DNA from: CAUZSH01 sp963582935
GTDB lineage: Bacteria; Pseudomonadota; Gammaproteobacteria; Francisellales; Francisellaceae
Direction of reading: 5' to 3'
Assembly: GCA_963582935.1 (NCBI GenBank)
Contig: CAUZSH010000061.1
Coordinates: 1-12,991 of the forward strand
Length of the DNA: 12,991 bases
In this document: in pieces, positions 7,491 through 12,991 of the stretch
Position numbering within the stretch: the stretch's first letter is position 1
Layout: every line of letters starts with the position of its first letter
Notes under the pieces: model-generated
Databases searched by the model: none
What the model saw: the letters and a program-made list of their open reading frames with translations, nothing else
What the model was told of the DNA's origin: nothing
Translations under genes and position numbers: made by a program

Positions 7491-8119
7491 TTGCGATCAT
7501 TGATAACTGCGGAAGCAATATTGCATCGGTTAAGTTTGCCTTAGAGCGACTTGGGCAGAATGTTATTTTGACAAGCGATTCGGCAGAAATTCAGTCTGCG
7601 GATTATGTTGTTTTGCCAGGGGTTGGGCAAGCTGGACATGCCATGTCTGCACTGAAAGCTTCGGGTCTTGCCGAGCTGATTCCTACGTTGACACAACCTG
7701 TACTGGGGATTTGTTTAGGGATGCAACTTTTATTTAAGCACTCTGAGGAGGATGATATTTCTTGCTTGGGTATTATCAAAGGTAAGGTGAAACGTTTTAA
7801 ATCAAAGCCTGAATTAATTATTCCACACATGGGTTGGAATACATTATTGTCAACGCAAGGAGGACATCGAGGGAGGCATTTTTTATTGAATGGCGTGTCA
7901 GAAAAAGATTGTGTTTACTATGTGCATAGTTACTGTGCTGAGGTAAATGATGCCACGGTGGCAAGCAATGATTATGGTGTGGATGCTGGTGGTGGCTGTG
8001 TGCCTTTTGCTGCAATTGTAAATCATCAAAATTTTTATGGAATGCAGTTTCATCCAGAAAAATCTGGAAAAGTAGGTGAGCAGTTATTAAAAAATTTTAT
8101 AATGGGAAGTCAATCATGA
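7487..8119 (+). CDS. hisH: Imidazole glycerol phosphate synthase, glutaminase subunit
   Basis: A class I glutamine amidotransferase that releases ammonia from glutamine and passes it to HisF. Catalytic residues are in place: Cys76 in GICLGMQLLF, and His189 with Glu191 in QFHPEKSG. LPGVGQAG at 43-50 is the oxyanion-strand region. At 210 residues it is slightly longer than the usual 196-205. It overlaps hisB and hisA by 4 bases at each end. Its partner HisF is encoded two genes on. Confidence 0.96.
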   Translation: MIAIIDNCGSNIASVKFALERLGQNVILTSDSAEIQSADYVVLPGVGQAGHAMSALKASGLAELIPTLTQPVLGICLGMQLLFKHSEEDDISCLGIIKGKVKRFKSKPELIIPHMGWNTLLSTQGGHRGRHFLLNGVSEKDCVYYVHSYCAEVNDATVASNDYGVDAGGGCVPFAAIVNHQNFYGMQFHPEKSGKVGEQLLKNFIMGSQS

Positions 8120-8892
8120 AAATAATTCCAGCGATTGATCTTAGATTTGGTCAGTGTGTCCGATTAGAAAAAGGGCGTTTTGAAGATGTGACGCACTATG
8201 ATCTCAAACCTGAGAAAGTTGCCAAAAGTTATGAGGATTCAGGGTCTGATATTTTGCATGTAGTGGATTTGGACGGGGCAAAAGCGGGGTGTTTGGCACA
8301 GCTTGAGACGATTCAACGTGTTGCTCAGGCCACTAATATGGATTTGCAAGTGGGTGGCGGTGTAAGCTCTATTGAGATTGTTGAAACACTCTTATCCTGT
8401 GGCGTTTCAAGAGTAGTGATTGGCAGTATGGCGATTAAGGAAGTGGCTAAAACGAAGGCTATTTTTAAAAAGTATGGTGCGGATAAAATTGTGTTGGCAT
8501 TGGATGTGCATATTAACTTGGATGGCATTCCAATGGTGGCAACACATGGATGGCAAGCCGGTAGTGACACCTCTTTAGACGATGCTATTAAAAAATATCA
8601 GCCTTTGGGGTTGAAGCATGTTTTATGTACGGATATTAGTAAAGATGGTATGTTATCGGGTCCTAATTTTGCGCTTTATCAGCAGTGTGTTGAGAAATAT
8701 CCTGACTTAAAATTTCAAGCATCAGGGGGTATTAGTCAATTGAAAGATTTTGATCAGCTGATACCAACGGGTGTCTCAGGCGTCATCGTGGGCAAAGCTC
8801 TGTATGAAAAACGTTTTACACTAAGAGAAGCGATTGAACGCACAGAAAAAATTAATAGTAATGTTAGTGAGATCAAGAGCGATGTTAGCTAA
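8116..8892 (+). CDS. hisA: ProFAR isomerase (phosphoribosylformimino-AICAR-P isomerase)
   Basis: A (beta/alpha)8-barrel enzyme that isomerises ProFAR to PRFAR, the substrate of HisH/HisF. It begins KIIPAIDLRFGQCVRLEKG, with Asp8 as the general base. The second catalytic Asp130 lies in LALDVH. Phosphate-binding glycines appear in QVGGGVSS (78-85) and ASGGIS near residue 203, with GVIVGKALYEKRFTL near the end. It is 258 residues, about a dozen longer than usual; the extra tail (KINSNVSEIKSDVS) covers the ribosome site and start of hisF. Confidence 0.96.
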   Translation: MKIIPAIDLRFGQCVRLEKGRFEDVTHYDLKPEKVAKSYEDSGSDILHVVDLDGAKAGCLAQLETIQRVAQATNMDLQVGGGVSSIEIVETLLSCGVSRVVIGSMAIKEVAKTKAIFKKYGADKIVLALDVHINLDGIPMVATHGWQAGSDTSLDDAIKKYQPLGLKHVLCTDISKDGMLSGPNFALYQQCVEKYPDLKFQASGGISQLKDFDQLIPTGVSGVIVGKALYEKRFTLREAIERTEKINSNVSEIKSDVS

Positions 8893-9649
8893 ACGTATTA
8901 TTCCTTGCTTAGATGTTCGTAATGGTAAGGTGGTTAAGGGCGTGCAATTTACAGCACACCGTATTGTGGGTGACATTATTGAGCTGGCAAAATACTACAG
9001 TGATGAAGGGGCGGATGAACTGGTTTTTTATGATATTACCGCTAGTAGTGATCGTAAAAGGGTCTGTGCAGATTGGGTCAATGAAATTGCTAAAAACATC
9101 AATATTCCTTTTTGCGTGGCTGGAGGCATTCGGACCTTAGAAGATGCTAAAGCGGTTTTATATGCGGGGGCAGATAAGATTTCGATTAATAGTCCTGCAT
9201 TGGAGCGACCAGCCTTGATTGATGAATTGGTATCTGTGTTTGGGCAACAGTGTATTGTGGTGGGTATTGATAGTCGTTATATGGATGATCAATATATTGT
9301 TTGCCAATATACGGGGAAAGTTGAACGTACGATTCTCACTAAGCGTGACCCTGTTTCTTGGATTAAGGAAGTGCAAGATCGGGGCGCGGGTGAGATTGTG
9401 TTGAATTGCATGAATCAAGATGGTGTTAAGAAGGGATATGATATTGCACAATTACGATTGATGCGAGCAGTGACAGGCGTACCGTTGATTGCTTCTGGCG
9501 GGGCAGGCAGTATGGCGCATTTTCAGGAAGTATTTGAGGAAGCTCGAGTGGATGGCGCTTTAGCCGCGAGCGTATTTCATTCGAAATCAATTAAAATCAG
9601 TTCGTTAAAAGAATATTTGGCGCAGCAAGGTATTGTTGTTCGGAATTGA
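8882..9649 (+). CDS. hisF: Imidazole glycerol phosphate synthase, cyclase subunit
   Basis: The barrel-shaped cyclase that uses ammonia from HisH to turn PRFAR into imidazole glycerol phosphate and AICAR. The start is set at 8882 because every HisF begins MLAKRIIPCLDVRNGKVVKG; a longer reading from 8834 would add 16 unrelated residues read inside hisA. Catalytic Asp11 and Asp130 (VVGIDSR) are present, and phosphate-binding AGGIR (80-84) and ASGGAGS are seen. Its 255 residues match the family. It overlaps hisA by 11 bases; AAGAG just upstream can serve as ribosome site. Confidence 0.96.
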   Translation: MLAKRIIPCLDVRNGKVVKGVQFTAHRIVGDIIELAKYYSDEGADELVFYDITASSDRKRVCADWVNEIAKNINIPFCVAGGIRTLEDAKAVLYAGADKISINSPALERPALIDELVSVFGQQCIVVGIDSRYMDDQYIVCQYTGKVERTILTKRDPVSWIKEVQDRGAGEIVLNCMNQDGVKKGYDIAQLRLMRAVTGVPLIASGGAGSMAHFQEVFEEARVDGALAASVFHSKSIKISSLKEYLAQQGIVVRN

Positions 9650-9674
9650 GTTAGATAAATGAAAGGTTAGAAGT

Positions 9675-10283
9675 ATGAGCAATATCATTGATAAAATTGA
9701 TTGGGAAAAAATGGATAATCTTGTGCCAGCTATTATTCAAAATGCAGGATCAGGTGAGGTGTTGATGTTGGGGTATATGAATGCCGATGCATTGAAGCAA
9801 ACCATTGAAACAAAATTGGTCACATTTTTTAGCCGTTCTAAAGGGCGGATTTGGGTGAAGGGGGAAGTGAGCAAAAATACGCTATCTCTGGTCAGTGTGG
9901 CTTATGATTGTGATGGAGATGCTATATTGGTTTTGGCAAAGCCAAATGGCCCTACTTGTCATCTTGGCACAAAAACATGTTTTTGTGAAGACTACCAAAT
10001 GCCTTATAAAACAATTGCAGATTTAGAAAACACCATTCAAAGTCGCTATGAAGAAAAACCTGAAGGCAGTTATGTGACGAGTTTATTTGACTCAGGATTG
10101 GCACGTATTGCGCAGAAAGTAGGGGAAGAAGCGGTTGAATCTGTGATTGCCGCTATGAAGTGTGATGATGAAGAGCTTAAGAATGAAATGGCGGATTTGT
10201 TATTTCATTCTTTGGTCTTGCTACGTGAAAAAAATCTATCCTTATCGGATGTTTTAGCCGTGCTTGAAAGCCGTAAGGGATAG
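9675..10283 (+). CDS. hisI: Bifunctional phosphoribosyl-AMP cyclohydrolase / phosphoribosyl-ATP pyrophosphatase
   Basis: A fused HisIE enzyme doing steps two and three of the pathway. The N-terminal cyclohydrolase (about 1-110) has GEVLMLGYMN, TFFSRSKGR and the metal motif DCDGD (78-82), with Cys95 and Cys102 as likely zinc ligands. The C-terminal MazG-like pyrophosphatase (about 112-202) has KVGEEAVE and MADLLFH. The 202 residues match the E. coli fusion (203). Unlike the other genes it is separated from its neighbour (25 bases after hisF) and has its own AAAGG ribosome site. It is the last gene of the operon. Confidence 0.97.
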   Translation: MSNIIDKIDWEKMDNLVPAIIQNAGSGEVLMLGYMNADALKQTIETKLVTFFSRSKGRIWVKGEVSKNTLSLVSVAYDCDGDAILVLAKPNGPTCHLGTKTCFCEDYQMPYKTIADLENTIQSRYEEKPEGSYVTSLFDSGLARIAQKVGEEAVESVIAAMKCDDEELKNEMADLLFHSLVLLREKNLSLSDVLAVLESRKG

Positions 10284-10299
10284 GCCTGAAATCCCTTAC
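10273..10299. terminator. Hairpin at the end of the his operon
   Basis: GTAAGGGAT (10273-10281) and ATCCCTTAC (10291-10299) form a perfect 9-bp stem with a 9-base loop. It spans the last codons and stop of hisIE on the plus strand and abuts the stop codon of the broken SDR gene on the minus strand. No T run follows on either strand, so it is not a textbook intrinsic terminator. It could serve both convergent units or protect mRNA ends. Confidence 0.45.
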
Positions 10300-10470
10300 T
10301 ATGGTTGCTGTGCCGTGGCTGCAATCACAAGCTCTCGGATACAGACACTTTGAGGTTGTTGATAGACAAATAGAATTGAACGTACAATATCATCTGTTTT
10401 CAGCACGTATGTTTTCAGTCATGGCGTATACCGCAAACTTAGTTCCACAGTAAGCAGCGTGATTTGGAAA
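10299..10470 (-). pseudogene. SDR oxidoreductase, 3' part (broken)
   Basis: Read on the minus strand from 10470, the sequence encodes the middle and end of a short-chain dehydrogenase. The catalytic segment is HAAYCGTKFAVYAMTENIR, with the Tyr codon at 10450-10452 and the Lys codon at 10438-10440 (YxxxK). After NIR the frame changes: one frame meets TGA, while another continues VLKTDDIVRSILFVYQQPQS and ends CIRELVIAATAQQP at a TAG (10299-10301). That is a normal SDR C terminus, so roughly 50-60 residues and the frame were lost near 10403. The rest of the gene lies on the far side of the IS66 element. The enzyme cannot be functional. Confidence 0.85.
10463..10470. repeat. IS66 target-site duplication, left copy
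   Basis: TTTGGAAA directly abuts the left end of the IS66 element, and the same 8 bases recur at 11973-11980 directly after the right end. Eight base pairs is the duplication size expected for the IS66 family. Joining the flanks with one copy restores the SDR reading frame. Confidence 0.93.
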
Positions 10471-10495
10471 GTAAGCGGAGAAGATGGCACATGGT
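10471..10495 (+). repeat. IS66 left terminal inverted repeat
   Basis: It begins GTAAGCGGAGAAGATGGCAC. Compared with the reverse complement of the right end, the first 7 bases are identical and about half of the next 15 match. GTAAGCG is the usual outer end of IS66-family elements. Confidence 0.85.
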
Positions 10496-10553
10496 TTAAA
10501 AACTAAAATACACGCGAGATAATACCTTATCGTTAATGAAGAGAGGTATTTCA

Positions 10554-10892
10554 ATGACTCCAACGCACCAAGAGAAAAATGTTCAAAAATGGTTTGAGAC
10601 TATTAAAGATTACTTGAAATCAGGCTTGGATAAAGAAATCTACTGTGAAAAGCATGATATAGATGCCCAACGACTGATCTATTGGCTTGGGCGCTACTAT
10701 GAAGTCAGTAAAGATTTAATTCCTGCAAGTGTCGCAACCCACAATGCACCACAAATGATCCAACCTCAAAACGGATGTACTTTTAAGCTGGTATCTGGAA
10801 ATGAAGTTAATCTAAGTAATAGTGAATCTTTGACCCCAGAATTGATGAGACTTATTAGAGTATTGGCTATGCCTTCTGGGGAAACACAATAA
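10554..10892 (+). CDS. tnpA: IS66 accessory protein TnpA
   Basis: The small first protein of IS66-family elements, 112 residues from the preferred ATG at 10554, which has GAGAGG about 8 bases upstream; an in-frame ATG at 10536 would add six residues but has no ribosome site. The N-terminal half (KNVQKWFETIKDYLKSGLDK, then CEKHDIDAQRLIYWLGRYYE) is the helix-turn-helix-like part seen in this family. Its exact biochemical role is not settled, but it is required together with TnpB and TnpC in studied elements. The stop overlaps the tnpB start (TAATG). The gene looks intact. Confidence 0.88.
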   Translation: MTPTHQEKNVQKWFETIKDYLKSGLDKEIYCEKHDIDAQRLIYWLGRYYEVSKDLIPASVATHNAPQMIQPQNGCTFKLVSGNEVNLSNSESLTPELMRLIRVLAMPSGETQ

Positions 10893-11233
10893 TGCTTCTG
10901 CCATTTAGTGCTGAAATTTTCTTTTACCGTAAGCCGATAGACTTTAGGAAACAAATAGATGGCTTAATGGTTTTGGTCGCAGATACGCTACAAATGAATC
11001 CGTCATCTGGGCAAATATTCATCTTTAGAAACAAAGGCAGAGATCGTCTAAAAATTTTATATTACGAACAAAGTGGTTTTTGGCTTCTGTATCGACGACT
11101 GGAAGAAGGTGTTTTTAGTTTTCCACCGCCAGATGACATAGCTATGGCCCTTACGGTAGATCAATTTCAATGGCTGCTTTCAATTATGGAGCATCAGCCA
11201 AGAAATAATGTCAAATACTTACACTTATATTAA
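10892..11233 (+). CDS. tnpB: IS66 accessory protein TnpB
   Basis: The second IS66-family protein (IS66 Orf2), 113 residues, near the usual 115-120. Family hallmarks are present in order: FFYRKPIDFRKQIDGLMVLV (residues 11-30), GQIFIFRNKGRDRLKILYYE, GFWLLYRRLEEGVFSFP near residue 70, and LTVDQFQWLL near residue 90. This is not the RNA-guided TnpB of IS200/IS605. It overlaps tnpA by one base and the start of the tnpC remnant by 26 bases. It looks intact. Confidence 0.95.
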   Translation: MLLPFSAEIFFYRKPIDFRKQIDGLMVLVADTLQMNPSSGQIFIFRNKGRDRLKILYYEQSGFWLLYRRLEEGVFSFPPPDDIAMALTVDQFQWLLSIMEHQPRNNVKYLHLY

Positions 11234-11392
11234 CCATATTTTAGACTTACTATCGACTATTCGTTACAATGCATTACTTAAAAATACTATCAATTAATTT
11301 TTGCAAGGCTGCCATATTGTCAGACTGTTGAGGATTATGAAACATTACTTCCTTGGAATTTCAATCATAAAAAAACATTAAAGGCTGGATAG
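11208..11392 (+). pseudogene. tnpC: IS66 transposase TnpC, two tips only
   Basis: What is left of the DDE transposase. The 5' tip starts at ATG 11208 inside tnpB and reads MSNTYTYINHILDLLSTIRY before stopping at 11297. In another frame, 11282-11392 encodes a typical TnpC C terminus, including IFARLPYCQTVEDYETLLPW, and ends at TAG. About 400-450 residues, including the catalytic core, are missing between them. The deletion joint is near 11270-11295 and also breaks the frame. The C-terminal match is clear; the N-terminal match rests on position and a plausible helix. Confidence 0.85.
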
Positions 11393-11396
11393 AATA

Positions 11397-11948
11397 GTGA
11401 TCAAACAATTAATAAAATACGCTTTACTTCTATGTATGGTAAGCTTGTCGAGTGTATATGCTGGCAACACGAAAGACCCTGAAGTTAATAGTCTTAAAGA
11501 AACGAAATCAACTAATGTTGATACAAACAAAGAAAGTATTTTAAGTATGATCTGGGGTAAGAAGGCAGATAACAAGTTATATTTTGAAATGTTTACCCTT
11601 CATGTGAATCCGTCTAGCTTTAGAAAAGATAACTGGAATCAACAACTAATAGGTATACAATATAATGGTTTCTTGGTATCAACACTTGTTAATTCTTTCT
11701 ATAATAGGACTTACATGATTGGCATTTCTAGGGCTATATTAACGAAGAAATATGCTAATTGGGATGTCAGTTTGGGTTATCACCTTGGTTTGATTTATGG
11801 GTATAAACCTGGGCAAGCCCCATTTTCCAGTCTCTCTCCAATTATACCAGGACCAATTCCATTTATATCTGCATCGTATAAAAAATCTTTCGGAGCTGAA
11901 TTCAATTTGGTGCCCGATCCAGCAATCTCATTCTTTTTGAGATTTTAA
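11397..11948 (+). CDS. Passenger gene: small outer-membrane beta-barrel-like protein
   Basis: A 183-residue protein inside the IS66 element, between the tnpC remnant and the right inverted repeat. It starts with GTG 4 bases after the tnpC stop, so in the ancestral element it was probably translated with tnpC. It has a signal peptide (MIKQLIKYALLLCMVSLSSVYA, cut after residue 22), a polar stretch to about residue 55, then amphipathic strands with many aromatics (LYFEMFTLHVNPSSF, MIGISRAIL, WDVSLGYHLGLIYGY) and the ending AISFFLRF. A terminal Phe after alternating hydrophobics is the usual BAM signal of outer-membrane barrels. The general pattern recalls PagP-like and other eight-strand barrels, including Pseudomonas proteins labelled sn-glycerol-3-phosphate transporter. 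The function is unknown. No frame damage is seen. Confidence 0.8.
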   Translation: MIKQLIKYALLLCMVSLSSVYAGNTKDPEVNSLKETKSTNVDTNKESILSMIWGKKADNKLYFEMFTLHVNPSSFRKDNWNQQLIGIQYNGFLVSTLVNSFYNRTYMIGISRAILTKKYANWDVSLGYHLGLIYGYKPGQAPFSSLSPIIPGPIPFISASYKKSFGAEFNLVPDPAISFFLRF

Positions 11949-11972
11949 GACTGTCTTAACTTTAGCGCTTAC
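11946..11972 (-). repeat. IS66 right terminal inverted repeat
   Basis: Read inward on the minus strand it begins GTAAGCGCTAAAGTTAAGAC. It starts right at the stop codon of the passenger gene, so that gene fills the element to its very end. Confidence 0.85.
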
Positions 11973-11980
11973 TTTGGAAA
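11973..11980. repeat. IS66 target-site duplication, right copy
   Basis: TTTGGAAA is the second copy of the 8 bases found at 10463-10470, directly outside the right end of the element. Confidence 0.93.
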
Positions 11981-12025
11981 GGTTTTCTTACCTGCAACCG
12001 AACTGATATTTATACTACCCCAATC
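11973..12025 (-). pseudogene. SDR oxidoreductase, middle fragment (broken)
   Basis: Read on the minus strand from 12025 this gives DWGSINISSVAGKKTFP, the SDR segment that carries the catalytic Ser (NISSVAG) and leads directly into the Tyr/Lys motif encoded beyond the IS66 element. If the element and one TTTCCAAA copy are removed, the two parts join in frame as KKTFPNHAAY. Upstream, homology stops exactly at 12025, where a TG...CA-type transposon end begins. The N-terminal Rossmann half of the gene is not in the window. Confidence 0.82.
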
Positions 12026-12732
12026 TGTCAAACAACATTTTCTAAATTCTTATTCCCATAATATTTAAGCTGCCTTAAGTGCTAAATGCTCTTTTGGCGT
12101 GCCCCTATTTGAACCTTCATTATAAACATTCATTGGGTTTTTATAGCCCAATGTTTCGTGAAATCTTCGATGATTATAAAACTCAATATAGGTTTTCACA
12201 TCATCCTTTAATTCAATCAATCTATTATATTCATTCAAATATATTTTTTCACACTTGGCACTACGCCAAAATCTTTCTATACAAATATTATCAGCAGCAC
12301 TTCGCTTTGGTTTGAAACCATAAGAATTCAGATTAGATATGACCTCTGATATTGGTTCCAACCCCAACAGATGCAAGGCTTGCATGGCCCTTGTGTGCAT
12401 AGTTGGAATTGACAGAGGCTTAAATTTACCCGTCTGCTTTTTGGGTATTAGTATCCTTTTTAACGGTAGCGCCTTATAGCCTCTTCGTTTTAAAGAATAC
12501 GCCGCTTGTAGCTTTTGTTTTGAAGTTGTCCATCGGACTTTATCAACTCCAGAAGTCTTGGCTCCTTTATTGCTTGTGATTCGTTTTACTGCCAATAATT
12601 TAGCCGATAACGAATGGGTTAAAAGCCATTGCAAAGCTTTCGCCTTACCATATTTTTTTCCCGATAAGCTTTCGCGATACACATTTGTAGCCAAAGTACC
12701 TCTGCCTCAACCCGTTGCCAATTGATAGCTAT
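12026..12732 (-). mobile_element. Chimeric remnant: group II intron ORF joined to IS3-family end
   Basis: The boundary at 12026 starts TGTCAAACAACATT, a plausible IS3-type terminal repeat (5'-TG), and SDR coding sequence begins right outside it. Inside lie the last quarter of an IS3-type transposase and, joined to it in frame, the N-terminal part of a group II intron reverse transcriptase whose homology reaches about 12732. The other IS3 end, the intron ribozyme domains and the rest of both proteins are absent. The outer limit near 12732 is where recognisable protein homology stops and is approximate. Confidence 0.7.
12065..12732 (-). pseudogene. Group II intron reverse transcriptase / IS3 transposase fusion (broken)
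   Basis: The open frame 12694-12065 gives up to 209 residues. Residues 13-135 match the N-terminal part of bacterial group II intron reverse transcriptases: KKYGKAKALQWLLTHS, GVDKVRW, LIPKKQTGKFKPLSIPT, RAMQALHLL and NSYGFKPKRSAAD (RT domains 0-2). Residues 136-190 match the C terminus of IS3/IS150-type transposases (NICIERFWRSAK with the DDE Glu140, then YNHRRFHETLGYKNP). The joint is at 12281-12298. The YADD active site and the first two transposase Asp residues are missing, so neither activity is expected. The true RT N terminus (INWQRVEAEVLWLQMCIAKA) continues in another frame up to about 12732; a run of 7 A (12653-12659, minus strand) would need 8 to join the frames. Confidence 0.85.
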
Positions 12733-12784
12733 AATGGCTCTTCCAATATATACAGGGACTCTTTAAACTCCCAGGTTGAGCATC

Positions 12785-12991
12785 TCATTTAAAATCGAAT
12801 GTCACCTTTACAGGCATATGATCTGACCACCAAAATTTCCCCATCTTGTTGGTCATCGCATTGTCGGGATAAACACCAAACCCCATACCATTTACAACTT
12901 CTACTTTTTTAATGGCCTCATAAAGGTCATCACTGACAAATATATGGTCAATATCGTCGTTAAACACTTTGTCTCCGTCTGTGTAGGTGTT
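12785..12991 (-). CDS. Endonuclease/exonuclease/phosphatase-family protein, C-terminal part
   Basis: The minus-strand frame is open to the window edge and is read without a start, so the gene continues beyond 12991; the visible part is 68 residues. It has two hallmarks of the EEP fold: DDIDHIFVSDDL (the strand with the catalytic Asp/His surroundings) and SDHMPVKVTFDF at the end, where the SDH His is the usual catalytic histidine. The family includes DNA repair nucleases, sphingomyelinases and inositol phosphatases; which one this is cannot be told. The stop (12785-12787) lies about 50 bases from the reverse transcriptase remnant, and I see nothing in that gap. Confidence 0.8.
   Translation of the reverse strand, partial: NTYTDGDKVFNDDIDHIFVSDDLYEAIKKVEVVNGMGFGVYPDNAMTNKMGKFWWSDHMPVKVTFDFK

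Larger units (their letters stand above)
10471..11972 (+). mobile_element. Internally deleted IS66-family element with passenger gene
   Basis: A 1,502-bp element with family-typical ends: GTAAGCG at 10471 and its complement CGCTTAC finishing at 11972. The terminal repeats are identical for 7 bases and only partly alike further in. Its 8-bp target duplication (TTTGGAAA) is intact. Gene order is tnpA, tnpB, a tnpC remnant and a passenger gene for an outer-membrane-like protein that stops at the right inverted repeat. A standard IS66 is about 2.5 kb; the difference is the missing body of the tnpC transposase. With its ends intact it may still be moved in trans by a complete relative. Its insertion split the SDR gene. 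Confidence 0.92.

Noticed and set aside
8834..8881. Longer hisF reading with 16 extra N-terminal residues
   Set aside because: The extra residues are an out-of-frame reading of hisA, and all HisF proteins begin at the MLAKRIIPCLDV segment.
9158..9451. 97-codon minus-strand open frame inside hisF
   Set aside because: It is a shadow of hisF with no ribosome site and no protein-family features.
10450..10459. GTAAGCAGCG looked like a second IS66 end just outside the element
   Set aside because: These bases encode the conserved SDR segment around the catalytic Tyr on the minus strand, and no element boundary is associated with them.
10892..11233. TnpB as an RNA-guided nuclease with an omega RNA
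   Set aside because: This is the 113-residue IS66 TnpB, unrelated to the IS200/IS605 TnpB despite the name; no RuvC motifs are present.
12079..12315. 78-codon plus-strand open frame over the chimera
   Set aside because: It lies opposite clear transposase and reverse transcriptase coding sequence and resembles no protein.
1..12991. CRISPR array, prophage or toxin-antitoxin system
   Set aside because: No regularly spaced repeats, no phage structural or integrase genes and no toxin-antitoxin pair could be seen.

Overview
The window comes from an AT-rich gammaproteobacterium. The evidence is a histidine operon in the enteric order hisGDCBHAFI with fused bifunctional hisB and hisIE, a gamma-type 5S rRNA, and the style of the transposases. 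The low GC and the TrpR/YerC-like gene in front of hisG suggest something near the Legionellales, but this placement is an inference and no species can be named from the sequence.

Layout. Positions 1-271 hold the 3' tip of a 23S rRNA gene, the 5S rRNA gene and a strong intrinsic terminator, i.e. the end of an rRNA operon. A ten-helix EamA/DMT transporter gene (290-1180) starts only 18 bases after that terminator and has its own terminator. Then come three small unrecognised envelope genes: a 44-residue membrane peptide, an 82-residue lipoprotein and a 272-residue exported protein. Positions 2766-10283 form a compact operon: an extended -10 promoter overlapped by a 26-bp palindrome, a TrpR/YerC-family regulator whose stop overlaps the hisG start, and then all eight histidine biosynthesis genes, most of them overlapping. 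Together they encode the whole route from PRPP and ATP to histidine. The operon ends in a hairpin at the hisIE stop codon.

From 10299 on, the window is a wreck of nested mobile DNA. A short-chain dehydrogenase (SDR) gene on the minus strand has been broken three times: by a complete 1,502-bp IS66-family element with an 8-bp target duplication (TTTGGAAA), by an internal deletion, and by loss of its 5' half at the edge of an IS3-type end. The IS66 element keeps tnpA and tnpB, but tnpC is reduced to its two tips. Just after the tnpC remnant, inside the terminal repeats, it carries a passenger gene for a small outer-membrane beta-barrel-like protein. Next to it is a chimeric reading frame in which the N-terminal part of a group II intron reverse transcriptase is fused in frame to the C-terminal part of an IS3-family transposase, apparently across a few shared codons. 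The window ends in the 3' part of an endonuclease/exonuclease/phosphatase-fold gene on the minus strand.

The main points of interest are the non-autonomous, cargo-carrying IS66 derivative, the reverse transcriptase-transposase chimera, and the TrpR-like gene with a candidate operator at the head of the his operon.
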